From G020350405 sp964513655 (GTDB taxonomy: Bacteria > Planctomycetota > Phycisphaerae > Sedimentisphaerales > Anaerobacaceae): a DNA stretch of 48,879 bases. The stretch is from contig CAZENQ010000015.1 of NCBI GenBank assembly GCA_964513655.1, positions 1 to 48,879 on the forward strand. Direction: 5' to 3'. The notes below the pieces were generated by a model. It ran no database searches. It saw nothing but the letters and a program-made list of their open reading frames with translations, and was not told where the DNA came from. Shown piece after piece: positions 23,997 through 32,316 of this stretch. Each line of letters opens with the position of its first letter. Position 1 is the first letter of the stretch. The position numbers were made by a program, and so were the translations under genes.

Positions 23997-24031
23997 GGGT
24001 CGGCTAAAGGGGTAAGAGAGGGCGTATTTGG

Positions 24032-24060
24032 AGTGTTTTTGCTCGGGAAATAGTGTTTTT
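24032..24060. repeat. 9-bp direct repeat upstream of a sigma-54 promoter
   Basis: AGTGTTTTT occurs at 24032-24040 and 24052-24060, start to start 20 bp, about two helical turns. It lies about 36-64 bp upstream of the -24 element at 23996, so it could be part of an enhancer for an NtrC-type activator. No other function is visible in 24000-24245. Confidence 0.35.
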
Positions 24061-24245
24061 CGGCTTATATCGGGGTTTTCCAGCTACAAAGAGATGTCAG
24101 GATTCTATACGAGCCGGTGGATTTTCTGACAGCGAGGATGCAGAAATCCAGCAGCTATGGATGGAGAGGCAGAAGGCTGCGGCGGGCAGCGCGGTCAGGG
24201 AAACAATTGGGCACGAGCCGCTGGAATTAAAGCAGGCTTGCTTTG

Positions 24246-25700
24246 TTACGGAACTGCTGCGGGCTGGTGATGAAACGGAGTCGGGATTTCGGCAGGTATT
24301 TGTTTTTCGCGGTCCGCTGTGACAAGCAAACGCTTTTCGATGTTGTACTGTTTGACCTTGGCGTATAAGGTTGCTCTGGTTATACCCAATAGAGTAGCGG
24401 CACGAGTCTTCTGCCAGCCGGTTTCCTGGAGGGCCCGTGCTATCAGCTCGCGTTCAGCCTTTTCAAGTGAGAAACTTGCTGCGTGATCGGCTGTCAGGCC
24501 GTCCGATGACTCATTATCATATTGTGGGCGGTCAATTATAATGCTGCTTAGACCGATTTTGCCCGTGGTTTCGAGCAGTATTGCCCTTTCAATAACATTG
24601 CATAATTCACGGACGTTTCCAGGCCAGTCGTGTTTCTGAAGGGCTTCAACAGCCAATTTGGTCAGGGAGGTTATCCTGCCGGCTTTTTCGGGGCATATAG
24701 TTGATGTTTTCAAAAAATATTCAGCCAGGAGTTCGATGTCTTCTCTGCGCTCGGATGCTCTAAGAGGGGCGATAGTAATTGGACAGATATTCAGGCGATA
24801 ATACAGGTCTCGCCGGAAGCGATTGACTCGGATCTGCTTTTGCAGATTGCGATTGCTCGAGGCTACTATCGTGGCGCTGCAAGGTATGGTCTTTATGCCA
24901 CCGACTTTTCGGAAGGCTTTTTCCTGAAGTACGCGGAGTAACTTTGCCTGCAAATCCACAGGCATTTCGCTTATTTCATCAAGGAAGATTGTGCCGGAGC
25001 CCGCCAATTCCAAGAGGCCCGTTTTTTCACGGTCGGCGCCGGTGAAAGAGCCTTTGACATGTCCGAAGAGTTCGCTTTCGAGCAAATTTGCAGTAAGCGC
25101 GGCGCAATTTACGGCAATAAACTGTTCGTTCGGATGCCGGAGGAGATGTATTGCCCTGGCGGCCAGTTCCTTGCCTGTTCCTGTTTCTCCAACTATTAAG
25201 ATGGGGTTACAACGACTGGCGGCGACAAGTTTCATCATTTTAAGCGTGTGCCGGATCGCTTTACTGCGGCCGACAATCTGGGCAGAAGCGGCATAGTCTT
25301 CGGCAAAGAAGTCGCTGAGACTTCTTTCGGGGTCGTTGCCTTTAGAGTTATCACTTATTCGACTTACAATTGTCTCGAGTCGGCTGTAATCTTGTTTTCC
25401 CTGAAGGTAGTCGAGGGCACCTATTCGTATAAACTCCGCTGCGAGTTCGGCCTGATTCTCGCCATCGCCAACCACTATTACAGGGACATGTATCTGGTTT
25501 TTATCGGTCGTATCCAAGAACTGTCGGATATGGTCCGGGCTAAAGCGATTATCAAAAACAAGCAAGTCGGGATTGACCGTCTCGGTGATGTCCAAGGCCT
25601 CGGCAAGGTCATCAGCCACGAGTATTTCCTGTGTGATTTGGCGAGCTAATTGTTGGACTTGCTGGCGGTTACTTACGACAACAATTCTACGTAAAGTCAT
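24246..25700 (-). CDS. NtrC-type sigma-54 activator with atypical receiver domain
   Basis: A 484-residue enhancer-binding protein. The receiver-like domain (1-115) keeps the acceptor Asp50 (LLVFDNRF) but lacks the Mg-binding acidic pair (VVSNRQQ at 8-14), so phosphorylation is doubtful. The AAA+ domain has Walker A GETGTGKE (171-178), a GSFTGA loop (217-222, Ser for the usual Ala) and RFRRDLYYRL. The C-terminal Fis-type helix-turn-helix is GWQKTRAATLLGITRATLYAKVKQY. It resembles FlrC/FleR more than FleQ in layout. It is transcribed alone, divergently from flgD, and is placed to act on the two flagellar operons flanking it. AAGG abuts the start codon. Confidence 0.9.
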   Translation of the reverse strand: MTLRRIVVVSNRQQVQQLARQITQEILVADDLAEALDITETVNPDLLVFDNRFSPDHIRQFLDTTDKNQIHVPVIVVGDGENQAELAAEFIRIGALDYLQGKQDYSRLETIVSRISDNSKGNDPERSLSDFFAEDYAASAQIVGRSKAIRHTLKMMKLVAASRCNPILIVGETGTGKELAARAIHLLRHPNEQFIAVNCAALTANLLESELFGHVKGSFTGADREKTGLLELAGSGTIFLDEISEMPVDLQAKLLRVLQEKAFRKVGGIKTIPCSATIVASSNRNLQKQIRVNRFRRDLYYRLNICPITIAPLRASERREDIELLAEYFLKTSTICPEKAGRITSLTKLAVEALQKHDWPGNVRELCNVIERAILLETTGKIGLSSIIIDRPQYDNESSDGLTADHAASFSLEKAERELIARALQETGWQKTRAATLLGITRATLYAKVKQYNIEKRLLVTADREKQIPAEIPTPFHHQPAAVP

Positions 25701-26069
25701 CCTTGTTCTGAGACAATTAGGTTTAAGTGTGTTGGTTTTTAGGTTACGTGAATGCCCAGTAAATCGACAAAAACCTACGACAACTTTAATTTTTTATGGG
25801 ACGGGCCAATAATGTCACCGGTTTGTCAAGGCAAAGTTGAATTGATTTTTCGCAATAGTTTTATCGGACGCTCCAACCAAACAGGAAGGTAGAAGTTATA
25901 AAGGGACGCCGTCATTTCTTATAGGACGTTTCAGTGATACACGGCGCTTTGGAGCAAAAGGATTTTTTTCACGACAACCCCACACCAATTCCGGCAAAAA
26001 TTTCTGGGAGGGAGGAAAAATTATCCTCTTGTGACGAGTTTTCACGCGGTTGATTTTTGAGATTTAGTC

Positions 26070-26092
26070 GATGTTTCGGTTTTTCTAACATC
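26070..26092. repeat. Inverted repeat, candidate enhancer site for flgD promoter
   Basis: GATGTT (26070-26075) and AACATC (26087-26092) are perfect complements separated by 11 bp. The centre lies about 60 bp upstream of the -24 element. Two-fold symmetry fits a Fis-type activator dimer, but the match to a known site is not established. Confidence 0.4.
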
Positions 26093-26141
26093 TGTTTTGA
26101 CAGGGGGTTATGCATGGACGAGGTCGGCGTTGATTTTGGTG

Positions 26142-26157
26142 TGGCACATCAATTGCT
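26142..26157 (+). promoter_or_regulatory. Sigma-54 promoter of the flgD-flgL operon
   Basis: TGGCAC-ATCAA-TTGCT matches the -24/-12 consensus with correct spacing. The expected start is near 26169, about 40 bp upstream of the flgD ATG. The operon then runs with short gaps to flgL. Confidence 0.88.
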
Positions 26158-26210
26158 GGTTGGCTGAGCGGTTATGTCGGTATGGTTTTGAGAAAAAGAT
26201 TGGAGAATTT

Positions 26211-26624
26211 ATGAGTTCAGTATCATCGACAGCGGCAGTAAGTAACATGCAGATGGATTATATGAAGCTTCTGGTGACGCAACTGCAGAACCAGAATCCA
26301 CTGGAACCGCTGGACAACAATGAGATGGCTTCACAGTTGGCGATGTTCTCACAACTGAATCAACTTGAGTCAATGAATTCAAGTTTTGCACAAGTTCTTA
26401 CGACCACCAACCGCAGCTATGCAAATTCGCTGTTAGGCAAGCGTGTCACTTTTCTGGCGGAAGACAGGATGACCGGCGAACTGGAGAAGACAGCAGGAGT
26501 GGTTGACAGCGTTTTTAATGACCCCGTGACAGGTGAAATTCTTCTTGGGGTGACGGCCGGGGAAGGTGAAGAAGCAGAAGAGTATACGCTTGGCTTAGAT
26601 GCCGTAATACTAATAGAGAACTAA
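26211..26624 (+). CDS. flgD: Hook cap protein FlgD (short form)
   Basis: A 137-residue protein. The N-terminal FlgD hallmark is clear: DYMKLLVTQLQNQNPLEPLDNNEMASQLAMFSQLNQLESMN. After it comes a segment GKRVTFLAEDRMTGELEKTAGVVDSV like the tudor-like part, but the FlgD Ig-like domain is missing, so it is about 90 residues shorter than enterobacterial FlgD (231). Short FlgD versions exist in Bacillus. FlgD caps the growing hook and guides FlgE assembly. TGGAGA seven bases upstream of ATG 26211 fixes the start; a longer frame beginning at 26097 would overlap the promoter. Confidence 0.93.
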   Translation: MSSVSSTAAVSNMQMDYMKLLVTQLQNQNPLEPLDNNEMASQLAMFSQLNQLESMNSSFAQVLTTTNRSYANSLLGKRVTFLAEDRMTGELEKTAGVVDSVFNDPVTGEILLGVTAGEGEEAEEYTLGLDAVILIEN

Positions 26625-26649
26625 GATAAGATTGTAAGGAGAAACAAAA

Positions 26650-28317
26650 ATGAGTTTTGCATTATCAGCTGGCGTTACCGGGCTGCAGGCCCATCAAAAG
26701 ATGCTTGATATAGCGGGCAACAACCTTGCCAACGTTAATACCACGGCTTTTAAGTCCAGCCGGATAACGTTTGCCGAGCTTCTGAGCGAAACGATAAAGA
26801 AGGCATCGCAGCCGACGTCCGGTATCGGCGGTACGAACCCGCAGCAGATGGGCACCGGCGTTGGAATAGGCGGTATAGCGCCCAATATGTCGCAAGGCAA
26901 TCTGGTAAATACAGGCAATCCTCTGGACCTGGCGATGGAGGGAGAAGGCTATTATGTGCTAAGCGACGGCGAACAGAGCCTCTATACTCGCGCCGGTGCG
27001 TTTGGAGTGGATGCAGCCTCGAATCTGGTTGATCCGGCAACTGGTTATCTTGTTCAGCGTATTGGTTCAACAGGTGAAAGTGACGGTTTTCAGAGTGCAG
27101 GCAACAGCAATATTCATGTTCCCTACGATGTGGCGATGGCAGCGAATGCCACGTCAGAGGTAATGGTCTCCGGTAATCTAAGCGCGGACGCGGCATTTGA
27201 TACACCACAAAGGCAGATACTCAACTCGAACATAGCTTATACCACCAATAACGGTACGACGGCCGATCTGACGACGCAAATTGACCTGCTCGACCAGTAT
27301 ACGGGGACATTGACCTCGGGTACGATTACAATTTCGGGCTATCATCCGGACGGCACGCCATTTGCCGGCGCCGGGACGAGCTTTAGTGTCGACGGCACCA
27401 CCACCCTGGGGGACTTTGTCGACCATTTGAATAACAACCTTCTTACGGCCTCGACGGCGTCGCTCATCAACGGCAGGATACGAACAACCGATGATACCGG
27501 CGGCTACAGCAAGTCAGACATGAATTTTTCATATGCTGGTGACGGGACGCTGGAGACACCGGCATATTTCGAGATACTGACTGTGGGCGGCGAAGAAGTC
27601 AAGAGCATCAACATCACGGTTTATGATACTCAGGGCGGCAGGCATGTTCTCTCGGGTGCATTTATCCGGACGGACACGGCCAATACGTGGGACCTGCTTT
27701 TGATGTCAATTACCGGTGATATCTACCAGATGGATATGCAAGATCGTCGCATTGACGATATAAGTTTTAACGCGAGCGACGGCTCTTACTTTGGATTAAG
27801 CGGTACGGACGACCCGGAGTTTGTAATAACCTTTGGGCATGATACCGCGAATCCCCAAACTATCGGGCTTACGATGGGTACAGTAGGTCAGTTGGACGGC
27901 CTGACGCAGTTTGCGGGGAATTCCACCGCGGTAGCAAGAGGACAAGACGGCTATGCAGCAGGCAGGCTTTCTACTGTTTCGGTGGATAATGAAGGCACGG
28001 TTATCGGCGCGTTCTCGAACGGCATCAAGAAAGACATCGCCACTTTACAGGTAGCATTATTTCAGAACCCCGCGGCATTAGAGAGCGCCGGCGGCGGCTA
28101 TTTTAGTCCTTCGGCGAACTCAGGCGAGCCAGTAGCGACACAGGCCATGACCGGCGGTGCCGGCACGATTCATGGCGGGGCACTGGAAAAATCCAATGCA
28201 GATGTGGCAACAGAGTTCGTCAATATGATTCAGGCGCAAAACGGCTTCCAGGCCAACGCGAGAACCATTCGAATTGCCAACGAAATATTGCGAGAGTTAA
28301 CCAATCTTATCAGATAG
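26650..28317 (+). CDS. flgE: Flagellar hook protein FlgE
   Basis: A 555-residue axial protein forming the hook. The N-terminus carries the rod/hook motif GVTGLQAHQKMLDIAGNNLANVNTTAFKSSRITF, and the C-terminus the matching coil GGALEKSNADVATEFVNMIQAQNGFQANARTIRIANEIL. Between them are surface domains larger than in E. coli FlgE (402). AAGGAG precedes the ATG. Exported by the type III apparatus, so no signal peptide. It follows flgD by 25 bp. Confidence 0.95.
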   Translation: MSFALSAGVTGLQAHQKMLDIAGNNLANVNTTAFKSSRITFAELLSETIKKASQPTSGIGGTNPQQMGTGVGIGGIAPNMSQGNLVNTGNPLDLAMEGEGYYVLSDGEQSLYTRAGAFGVDAASNLVDPATGYLVQRIGSTGESDGFQSAGNSNIHVPYDVAMAANATSEVMVSGNLSADAAFDTPQRQILNSNIAYTTNNGTTADLTTQIDLLDQYTGTLTSGTITISGYHPDGTPFAGAGTSFSVDGTTTLGDFVDHLNNNLLTASTASLINGRIRTTDDTGGYSKSDMNFSYAGDGTLETPAYFEILTVGGEEVKSINITVYDTQGGRHVLSGAFIRTDTANTWDLLLMSITGDIYQMDMQDRRIDDISFNASDGSYFGLSGTDDPEFVITFGHDTANPQTIGLTMGTVGQLDGLTQFAGNSTAVARGQDGYAAGRLSTVSVDNEGTVIGAFSNGIKKDIATLQVALFQNPAALESAGGGYFSPSANSGEPVATQAMTGGAGTIHGGALEKSNADVATEFVNMIQAQNGFQANARTIRIANEILRELTNLIR

Positions 28318-28341
28318 TAGTTAGTGGCCCCCTTTTGCGTA

Positions 28342-28407
28342 GTCCCGGAAATGGGACAAGAGGTTTTAAAGGGCCTCCACAAGAGACGCAAATGGGACGT
28401 TCATTTG
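28342..28407 (+). promoter_or_regulatory. Two hairpins before the PilZ gene, second covering its ribosome site
   Basis: Hairpin 1: GTCCC (28342-28346), loop GGAAAT, GGGAC (28353-28357). Hairpin 2: CAAATG (28389-28394), loop GGACGTT, CATTTG (28402-28407), whose last base abuts the ribosome site GGAAG (28407-28411). AAATGGGAC is repeated at 28349-28357 and 28390-28398, so GTCCC could pair with either copy, giving two alternative folds. Possible translational control; no known riboswitch class recognised. Confidence 0.4.
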
Positions 28408-28417
28408 GAAGTTTAAA

Positions 28418-29710
28418 ATGGCAACAGCACCTATAATGACAACATGGTTAAACACGATTTTCTTAGCACTGACGCCAGTGCAGCGGTGGGAGGCCTTAAA
28501 CAAGCAGTTTAACACCGACTATATGACGGACCGCTGGTTTACTCTGACGTTAGCGGTAATCATAATTGTCGCGACCGTGTTGCTTATTATGGTCAGCTAT
28601 AAACGAAAGACGGAGGAACGAGCGGTTGCCCAGCAGTTGTTCGGTGAGTATGCGGAGAAAAGGGGTCTGAGCGGACGTGAGCGTCGGGTTCTGGAGGATA
28701 TAGCACGTCGAGCGGGCCTAAAGCGAAGTGAATCGATTTTCACGATGGGCGGCGCTTTTGACCGTGGGGCCACGAAGATTATAGAAGAAGACCTTGCGCA
28801 GGGACAAACATCTGAGCGAATCAGCCGGCGGTTAAAGACCGATTTATCTTTTCTGGCTGAGAAACTTGGTTTTAAAAACCGGACTGGTTCGTCAAAAGAC
28901 ACTGCGGCGAAGTTGAGAAAATTGAGCAGTAGGCAAATCCCAACAGGTAAGAAGTTGTATCTTACGCGGCGCCGGACCCGTATTTCCGATGATATTGAGT
29001 CGACGGTTATAGAGAACAATGACATAGGGCTGACAGTTAAGCTCGCAATGCCGCTAAAAATTACAGGGGGCGAGATTTGGCGTGTGCGTTATTACTTTGG
29101 TGTGTCGGTTTGGGAGTTTGACACTTCCGTAGCAGGCTGTGATCGGGACCTTTTGGTTTTGAATCACAGTTCCGATGTAAGGTTCATTAATCGGCGTCGT
29201 TTCTTGCGTGTACCAGTTAACAAGCCGGCTTTTGTAGCGCGTTTTCCATTCACAAGGCTGTTGCCGTTAAACATTTATAGCGGTGAGGAGGGCTCCGAGG
29301 GCAGGCAGGTTTCTGCCGGTGCTTGGGGCCCTCCGGAATTTATTCCGGGGGTAGTCACTGAGTTGGCCGGCCCTGGTTTGCGAATAGAAGCTCCACTTAA
29401 AGTAAAGGTGGGAGAGAGAGTTCTGGTGTTGTTTAGGTTGGATGAAGCAAAGGACGAGGATTCAGATTTGCAAAGAGACGAAGGAAGCGAAAGGCCAAAA
29501 GTAATAGAAGACACTGGTGAGGTCAGGCACGTCAAAGCAATAGAGAATGGTTTTTCAATAGCAGTTGAGCTGACGGGGCTGCACGACCCAGACATTAACG
29601 AACTAATCCGTGCTACGAATGCGGCTTCGGTGAAAGCCGGTGGTAAAGAACAAGATATTGACGATTCGGCGAGCGCGGAACAAAGGGTTGCCGAGTCAAC
29701 AGCTTTATGA
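28418..29710 (+). CDS. Membrane-anchored PilZ-like (YcgR-type) protein
   Basis: A 430-residue protein with one membrane helix (about 40-60, WFTLTLAVIIIVATVLLIMV). A basic, helical region follows (62-185), then a beta-rich YcgR-N-like part (190-255) leading into RRRFLRVPVNKPAFV. The c-di-GMP-binding RxxxR motif is present (R260, R264). The second PilZ motif [D/N]xSxxG is degraded to ELAGPG (315-320). It may therefore bind c-di-GMP weakly or not at all. YcgR acts as a flagellar brake, and this protein lies inside the hook operon between flgE and flgF, which suggests a motor or assembly role. Start supported by GGAAG. Confidence 0.7.
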   Translation: MATAPIMTTWLNTIFLALTPVQRWEALNKQFNTDYMTDRWFTLTLAVIIIVATVLLIMVSYKRKTEERAVAQQLFGEYAEKRGLSGRERRVLEDIARRAGLKRSESIFTMGGAFDRGATKIIEEDLAQGQTSERISRRLKTDLSFLAEKLGFKNRTGSSKDTAAKLRKLSSRQIPTGKKLYLTRRRTRISDDIESTVIENNDIGLTVKLAMPLKITGGEIWRVRYYFGVSVWEFDTSVAGCDRDLLVLNHSSDVRFINRRRFLRVPVNKPAFVARFPFTRLLPLNIYSGEEGSEGRQVSAGAWGPPEFIPGVVTELAGPGLRIEAPLKVKVGERVLVLFRLDEAKDEDSDLQRDEGSERPKVIEDTGEVRHVKAIENGFSIAVELTGLHDPDINELIRATNAASVKAGGKEQDIDDSASAEQRVAESTAL

Positions 29711-29720
29711 GGGATATTAG

Positions 29721-30455
29721 ATGTCCGGGATAACAGAGCAAGTTCTTCCGAGTATTGATGCGTTGATGCAGGAGTTCTACATCATTACGCACAATCTGGC
29801 CAACGTGAGCACGGTCGGATATAAGCGCAGATGCAACGCATTTTCTAGGTCCCTTGAAGCCCAAGGAAGCGATTGGGAGACATATTCGCCGGGCATTATT
29901 GAATTGGATTCGGCATTTGATTTTTCCCAAGGGAGTATTACCCAGACGGGCCGAACGCTGGACTTAGCCGTGTACGGTAAGGGACTTTTCGTAATAGAGA
30001 CACCGGAGGGGCCACTTTACACGCGCAACGGGATGTTTCGCACAAACCCAAACGGACAGATTGTTGATTCCGAGGGTAGAACGGTAGCGGGTGAGGCCGG
30101 GCCAATCATGATACCGGCCGGGGTCGGACTGTCGGAACTGAGTGTTGCCAGTGATGGAAGTATCAGTGCCGGCGGTACAGCCATAGGCAGATTCAGTATT
30201 GTCGATTTCGGAGCCGACGAGGACAAGCTTGTACCGGCTGGGGCAAACCGCTATCGGATGCCAGAAGAGGGCATAGTGCCGGTTGCTGCCGAGCAGATAG
30301 TTGTAAAACAGGGCTATCTGGAGTCATCCAACGTGAAGATGGTCGACGAGCTGGTGGACATGATAATGGTTTCCAGACTCTATGAAGCAAACATGAAGGT
30401 CGTCTCATCGCAGTCACAGACTTCCAGTAGTATTATGAGCGTAGCGATGGGTTAG
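29721..30455 (+). CDS. flgF: Proximal rod protein FlgF
   Basis: A 244-residue rod protein. N-terminus EFYIITHNLANVSTVGYKRRCNAFSR is the flagellar basal-body rod motif; the C-terminus VKQGYLESSNVKMVDELVDMIMVSRLYEANMKVV is the matching coil. Distinguished from FlgG by its shorter length and its position immediately before flgG. It builds the proximal rod in the periplasm. GAGGGATATTAG precedes the ATG. Confidence 0.85.
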   Translation: MSGITEQVLPSIDALMQEFYIITHNLANVSTVGYKRRCNAFSRSLEAQGSDWETYSPGIIELDSAFDFSQGSITQTGRTLDLAVYGKGLFVIETPEGPLYTRNGMFRTNPNGQIVDSEGRTVAGEAGPIMIPAGVGLSELSVASDGSISAGGTAIGRFSIVDFGADEDKLVPAGANRYRMPEEGIVPVAAEQIVVKQGYLESSNVKMVDELVDMIMVSRLYEANMKVVSSQSQTSSSIMSVAMG

Positions 30456-30510
30456 GGACTTCACAGTGTACCTTTGTATTAGTGAGAATTAAGATAAGGA
30501 GAACAGTATT

Positions 30511-31296
30511 ATGTTAAGAGCATTTTCCACTGCGGCGACAGGTATGGCGGCTCAACAAATAATGGTGGATGTTATTGCGAATAACCTTGCGAACATCAAC
30601 ACCAATGGCTTCAAGCGAAGCCAGATTGACTTTCATGACTTAGTTTATGAGACGCTGCAAGAGCCCGGTATTGAAATTGCTTCGGGTATAAATACTCCGG
30701 GAGGTCTGGAGATAGGAAGCGGAGTTAGGGTCGCGTCTACGGTGAAGGTTTTTAGTCCCGGTGATCTTCAGAGTACCAAGCGGAGTCTTGACATAGCTAT
30801 TATGGGGGAGGGCTTCCTTCAGGTGAATTTACCAAACGGCGAGCTGAGGTATACCCGTGACGGCGCTTTGCAAATCAATGCCAACGGGGAATTAGTCACG
30901 ACCACCGGATACAGTATAGAGCCGGCCATAACGATTCCTATTGATGCTACATCCATAGATATTGGAAAGGATGGAGGTGTCAATGTGACCGATTCTACGG
31001 GAACACTGTCGGTTGTGGGCTATATTCAGCTAGCGCGTTTTCCTAACCCGCCGGGTCTCTCCAACGAAGGCGATAATCTGCTGGCAGAGACGGAGGCAAG
31101 CGGTACGCCGACGACCGGCACGCCTGGGGAAAGCGGTTTTGGAACGATCCAGTCAGGATTTTTGGAAAAATCCAATGTGCAAATGGTAACTGAACTGGTC
31201 AACTTGATAACCGCCCAACGGGCATACGAGGTAAACTCCCGCGCAATAAGGGCGGGCGACGATATGCTCCGAACGGCAAACAGCATAGTCAGATAA
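30511..31296 (+). CDS. flgG: Distal rod protein FlgG
   Basis: A 261-residue protein, the usual FlgG length. N-terminus MLRAFSTAATGMAAQQIMVDVIANNLANINTNGFKRSQIDF is a textbook FlgG start; the C-terminus has SGFLEKSNVQMVTELVNLITAQRAYEVNSRAIRAGDDML. It forms the distal rod that passes through the P and L rings. AAGGAG precedes the ATG. Confidence 0.97.
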   Translation: MLRAFSTAATGMAAQQIMVDVIANNLANINTNGFKRSQIDFHDLVYETLQEPGIEIASGINTPGGLEIGSGVRVASTVKVFSPGDLQSTKRSLDIAIMGEGFLQVNLPNGELRYTRDGALQINANGELVTTTGYSIEPAITIPIDATSIDIGKDGGVNVTDSTGTLSVVGYIQLARFPNPPGLSNEGDNLLAETEASGTPTTGTPGESGFGTIQSGFLEKSNVQMVTELVNLITAQRAYEVNSRAIRAGDDMLRTANSIVR

Positions 31297-31305
31297 GGGG
31301 CCACT

Positions 31306-32304
31306 ATGAACAGTAAAGCAGTAAGTGTTATTTTAGTTACTTGTCTGGTGACAGTATTTTGGTTTCACGAGACATCGGCAAACAGCGAAAAAACCAGTGA
31401 AGGGCAAGATTATACTCTGCAGGTTTATTTGCCGCGGGAAGTCACAATCGAGGAAGAGACTGCGAAGCTGGGTCAGGTCAGCATAATACGCGGTGAAGAA
31501 TCTCTTGTAGCCAAAGCGAGGGAGATTGCTTTGGGGCGGCTTTCAGTGGCGGGCCAGGAGATTGTTGTCGACAGACAGATGCTTCTGAGCAGATTGGCCT
31601 GCAGTGGAATCCCTTCATCCGAAGTGATGTTAACTGGAGCAGAAAAGGTAAGGATAAAACAGCAGCAACACATAATCAGTAGTGACAGATTCGTTGAACA
31701 GGCGAGTTTGTTTCTGAAAGGAAAGCTGCCTGCTGACCGGGTCTGTCAACCTGACCCGATACGGACACCCAAAGACTTGGTAGTTCCGGAGACAAGCGAA
31801 AGAGTAGAGCTTGTTGCGCGTTTAGTCGCAGGGACAAGAAATCAAAGCAAGGTTCAGATTTCCGTGTTTGCCGACAGCGAGGAGGTCGGGACGCGTGAGG
31901 TGGCTTTCCGGCTCAAGTACAAATGCAGAAGAGCAACGGCACTGGTTGATATCCCCGCAGGCGGACTGATCAGTCCTGAGAACATCAAGATAGAAGAGAG
32001 TCTATCCGACAATCCGGAGCCAGCCAATTGGCGCGCGCCTTATGGTCTTGTCGCCAAGCGCGGAATTGCGGCCAACACTGTTCTTCGCCCAAGTATGATG
32101 GGTCATTTGAAGCCTGATGTTATCGTCAAGCGCAATCAAAATGTCATCATTCGCATGGAGCGACCCGGACTTTCGGTTACCGCCGTTGGAAAAGCGATGC
32201 AGAAGGGCAGCGTCGGTGAATATGTAAAAGTCCGAAACGTGGACTCACAACGACTAATTTTGGCAAGAGTCAACGAAGATGGAACTGTGGAACCTGTTTT
32301 CTGA
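31306..32304 (+). CDS. flgA: P-ring assembly chaperone FlgA
   Basis: A 332-residue exported protein with a signal peptide (1-25, AVSVILVTCLVTVFWFHETSA). The C-terminal SAF-type region is visible (ATALVDIPAGGLISPENIKIEES... APYGLVAKRGIAANTVLRPSMM... VIIRMERPGLSVTAVGKAMQKGSVGEYVKVRN). FlgA keeps FlgI subunits from misassembling in the periplasm. The protein is longer than E. coli FlgA (219), the extra part being N-terminal. AAGGGG precedes the ATG. Confidence 0.92.
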   Translation: MNSKAVSVILVTCLVTVFWFHETSANSEKTSEGQDYTLQVYLPREVTIEEETAKLGQVSIIRGEESLVAKAREIALGRLSVAGQEIVVDRQMLLSRLACSGIPSSEVMLTGAEKVRIKQQQHIISSDRFVEQASLFLKGKLPADRVCQPDPIRTPKDLVVPETSERVELVARLVAGTRNQSKVQISVFADSEEVGTREVAFRLKYKCRRATALVDIPAGGLISPENIKIEESLSDNPEPANWRAPYGLVAKRGIAANTVLRPSMMGHLKPDVIVKRNQNVIIRMERPGLSVTAVGKAMQKGSVGEYVKVRNVDSQRLILARVNEDGTVEPVF

Positions 32305-32316
32305 AAGGATAGCCCA

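Larger units (their letters stand above)
25701..26210. other. Divergent regulatory region between activator gene and flgD
   Basis: A 510-bp AT-rich stretch with no convincing gene. It contains the flgD sigma-54 promoter (26142-26157), an inverted repeat GATGTT-N11-AACATC (26070-26092), a hairpin GAGGA/TCCTC (26012-26028) and one copy of ATGGGAC (25796-25802), also seen twice before the PilZ gene. No good sigma-70 promoter for the leftward activator gene stood out. Confidence 0.6.

Noticed and set aside
27351..27366. Sigma-54-like CGGCACG-CCAT-TTGCC inside flgE
   Set aside because: Lies within coding sequence (DGTPFAG), ends in C rather than A or T, and no gene starts nearby.
28325..28339. 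TGGCCCCCTTTTGCG before the PilZ gene as a sigma-54 promoter
   Set aside because: GG-to-GC spacing is one base too short, and the -24 element is poor.
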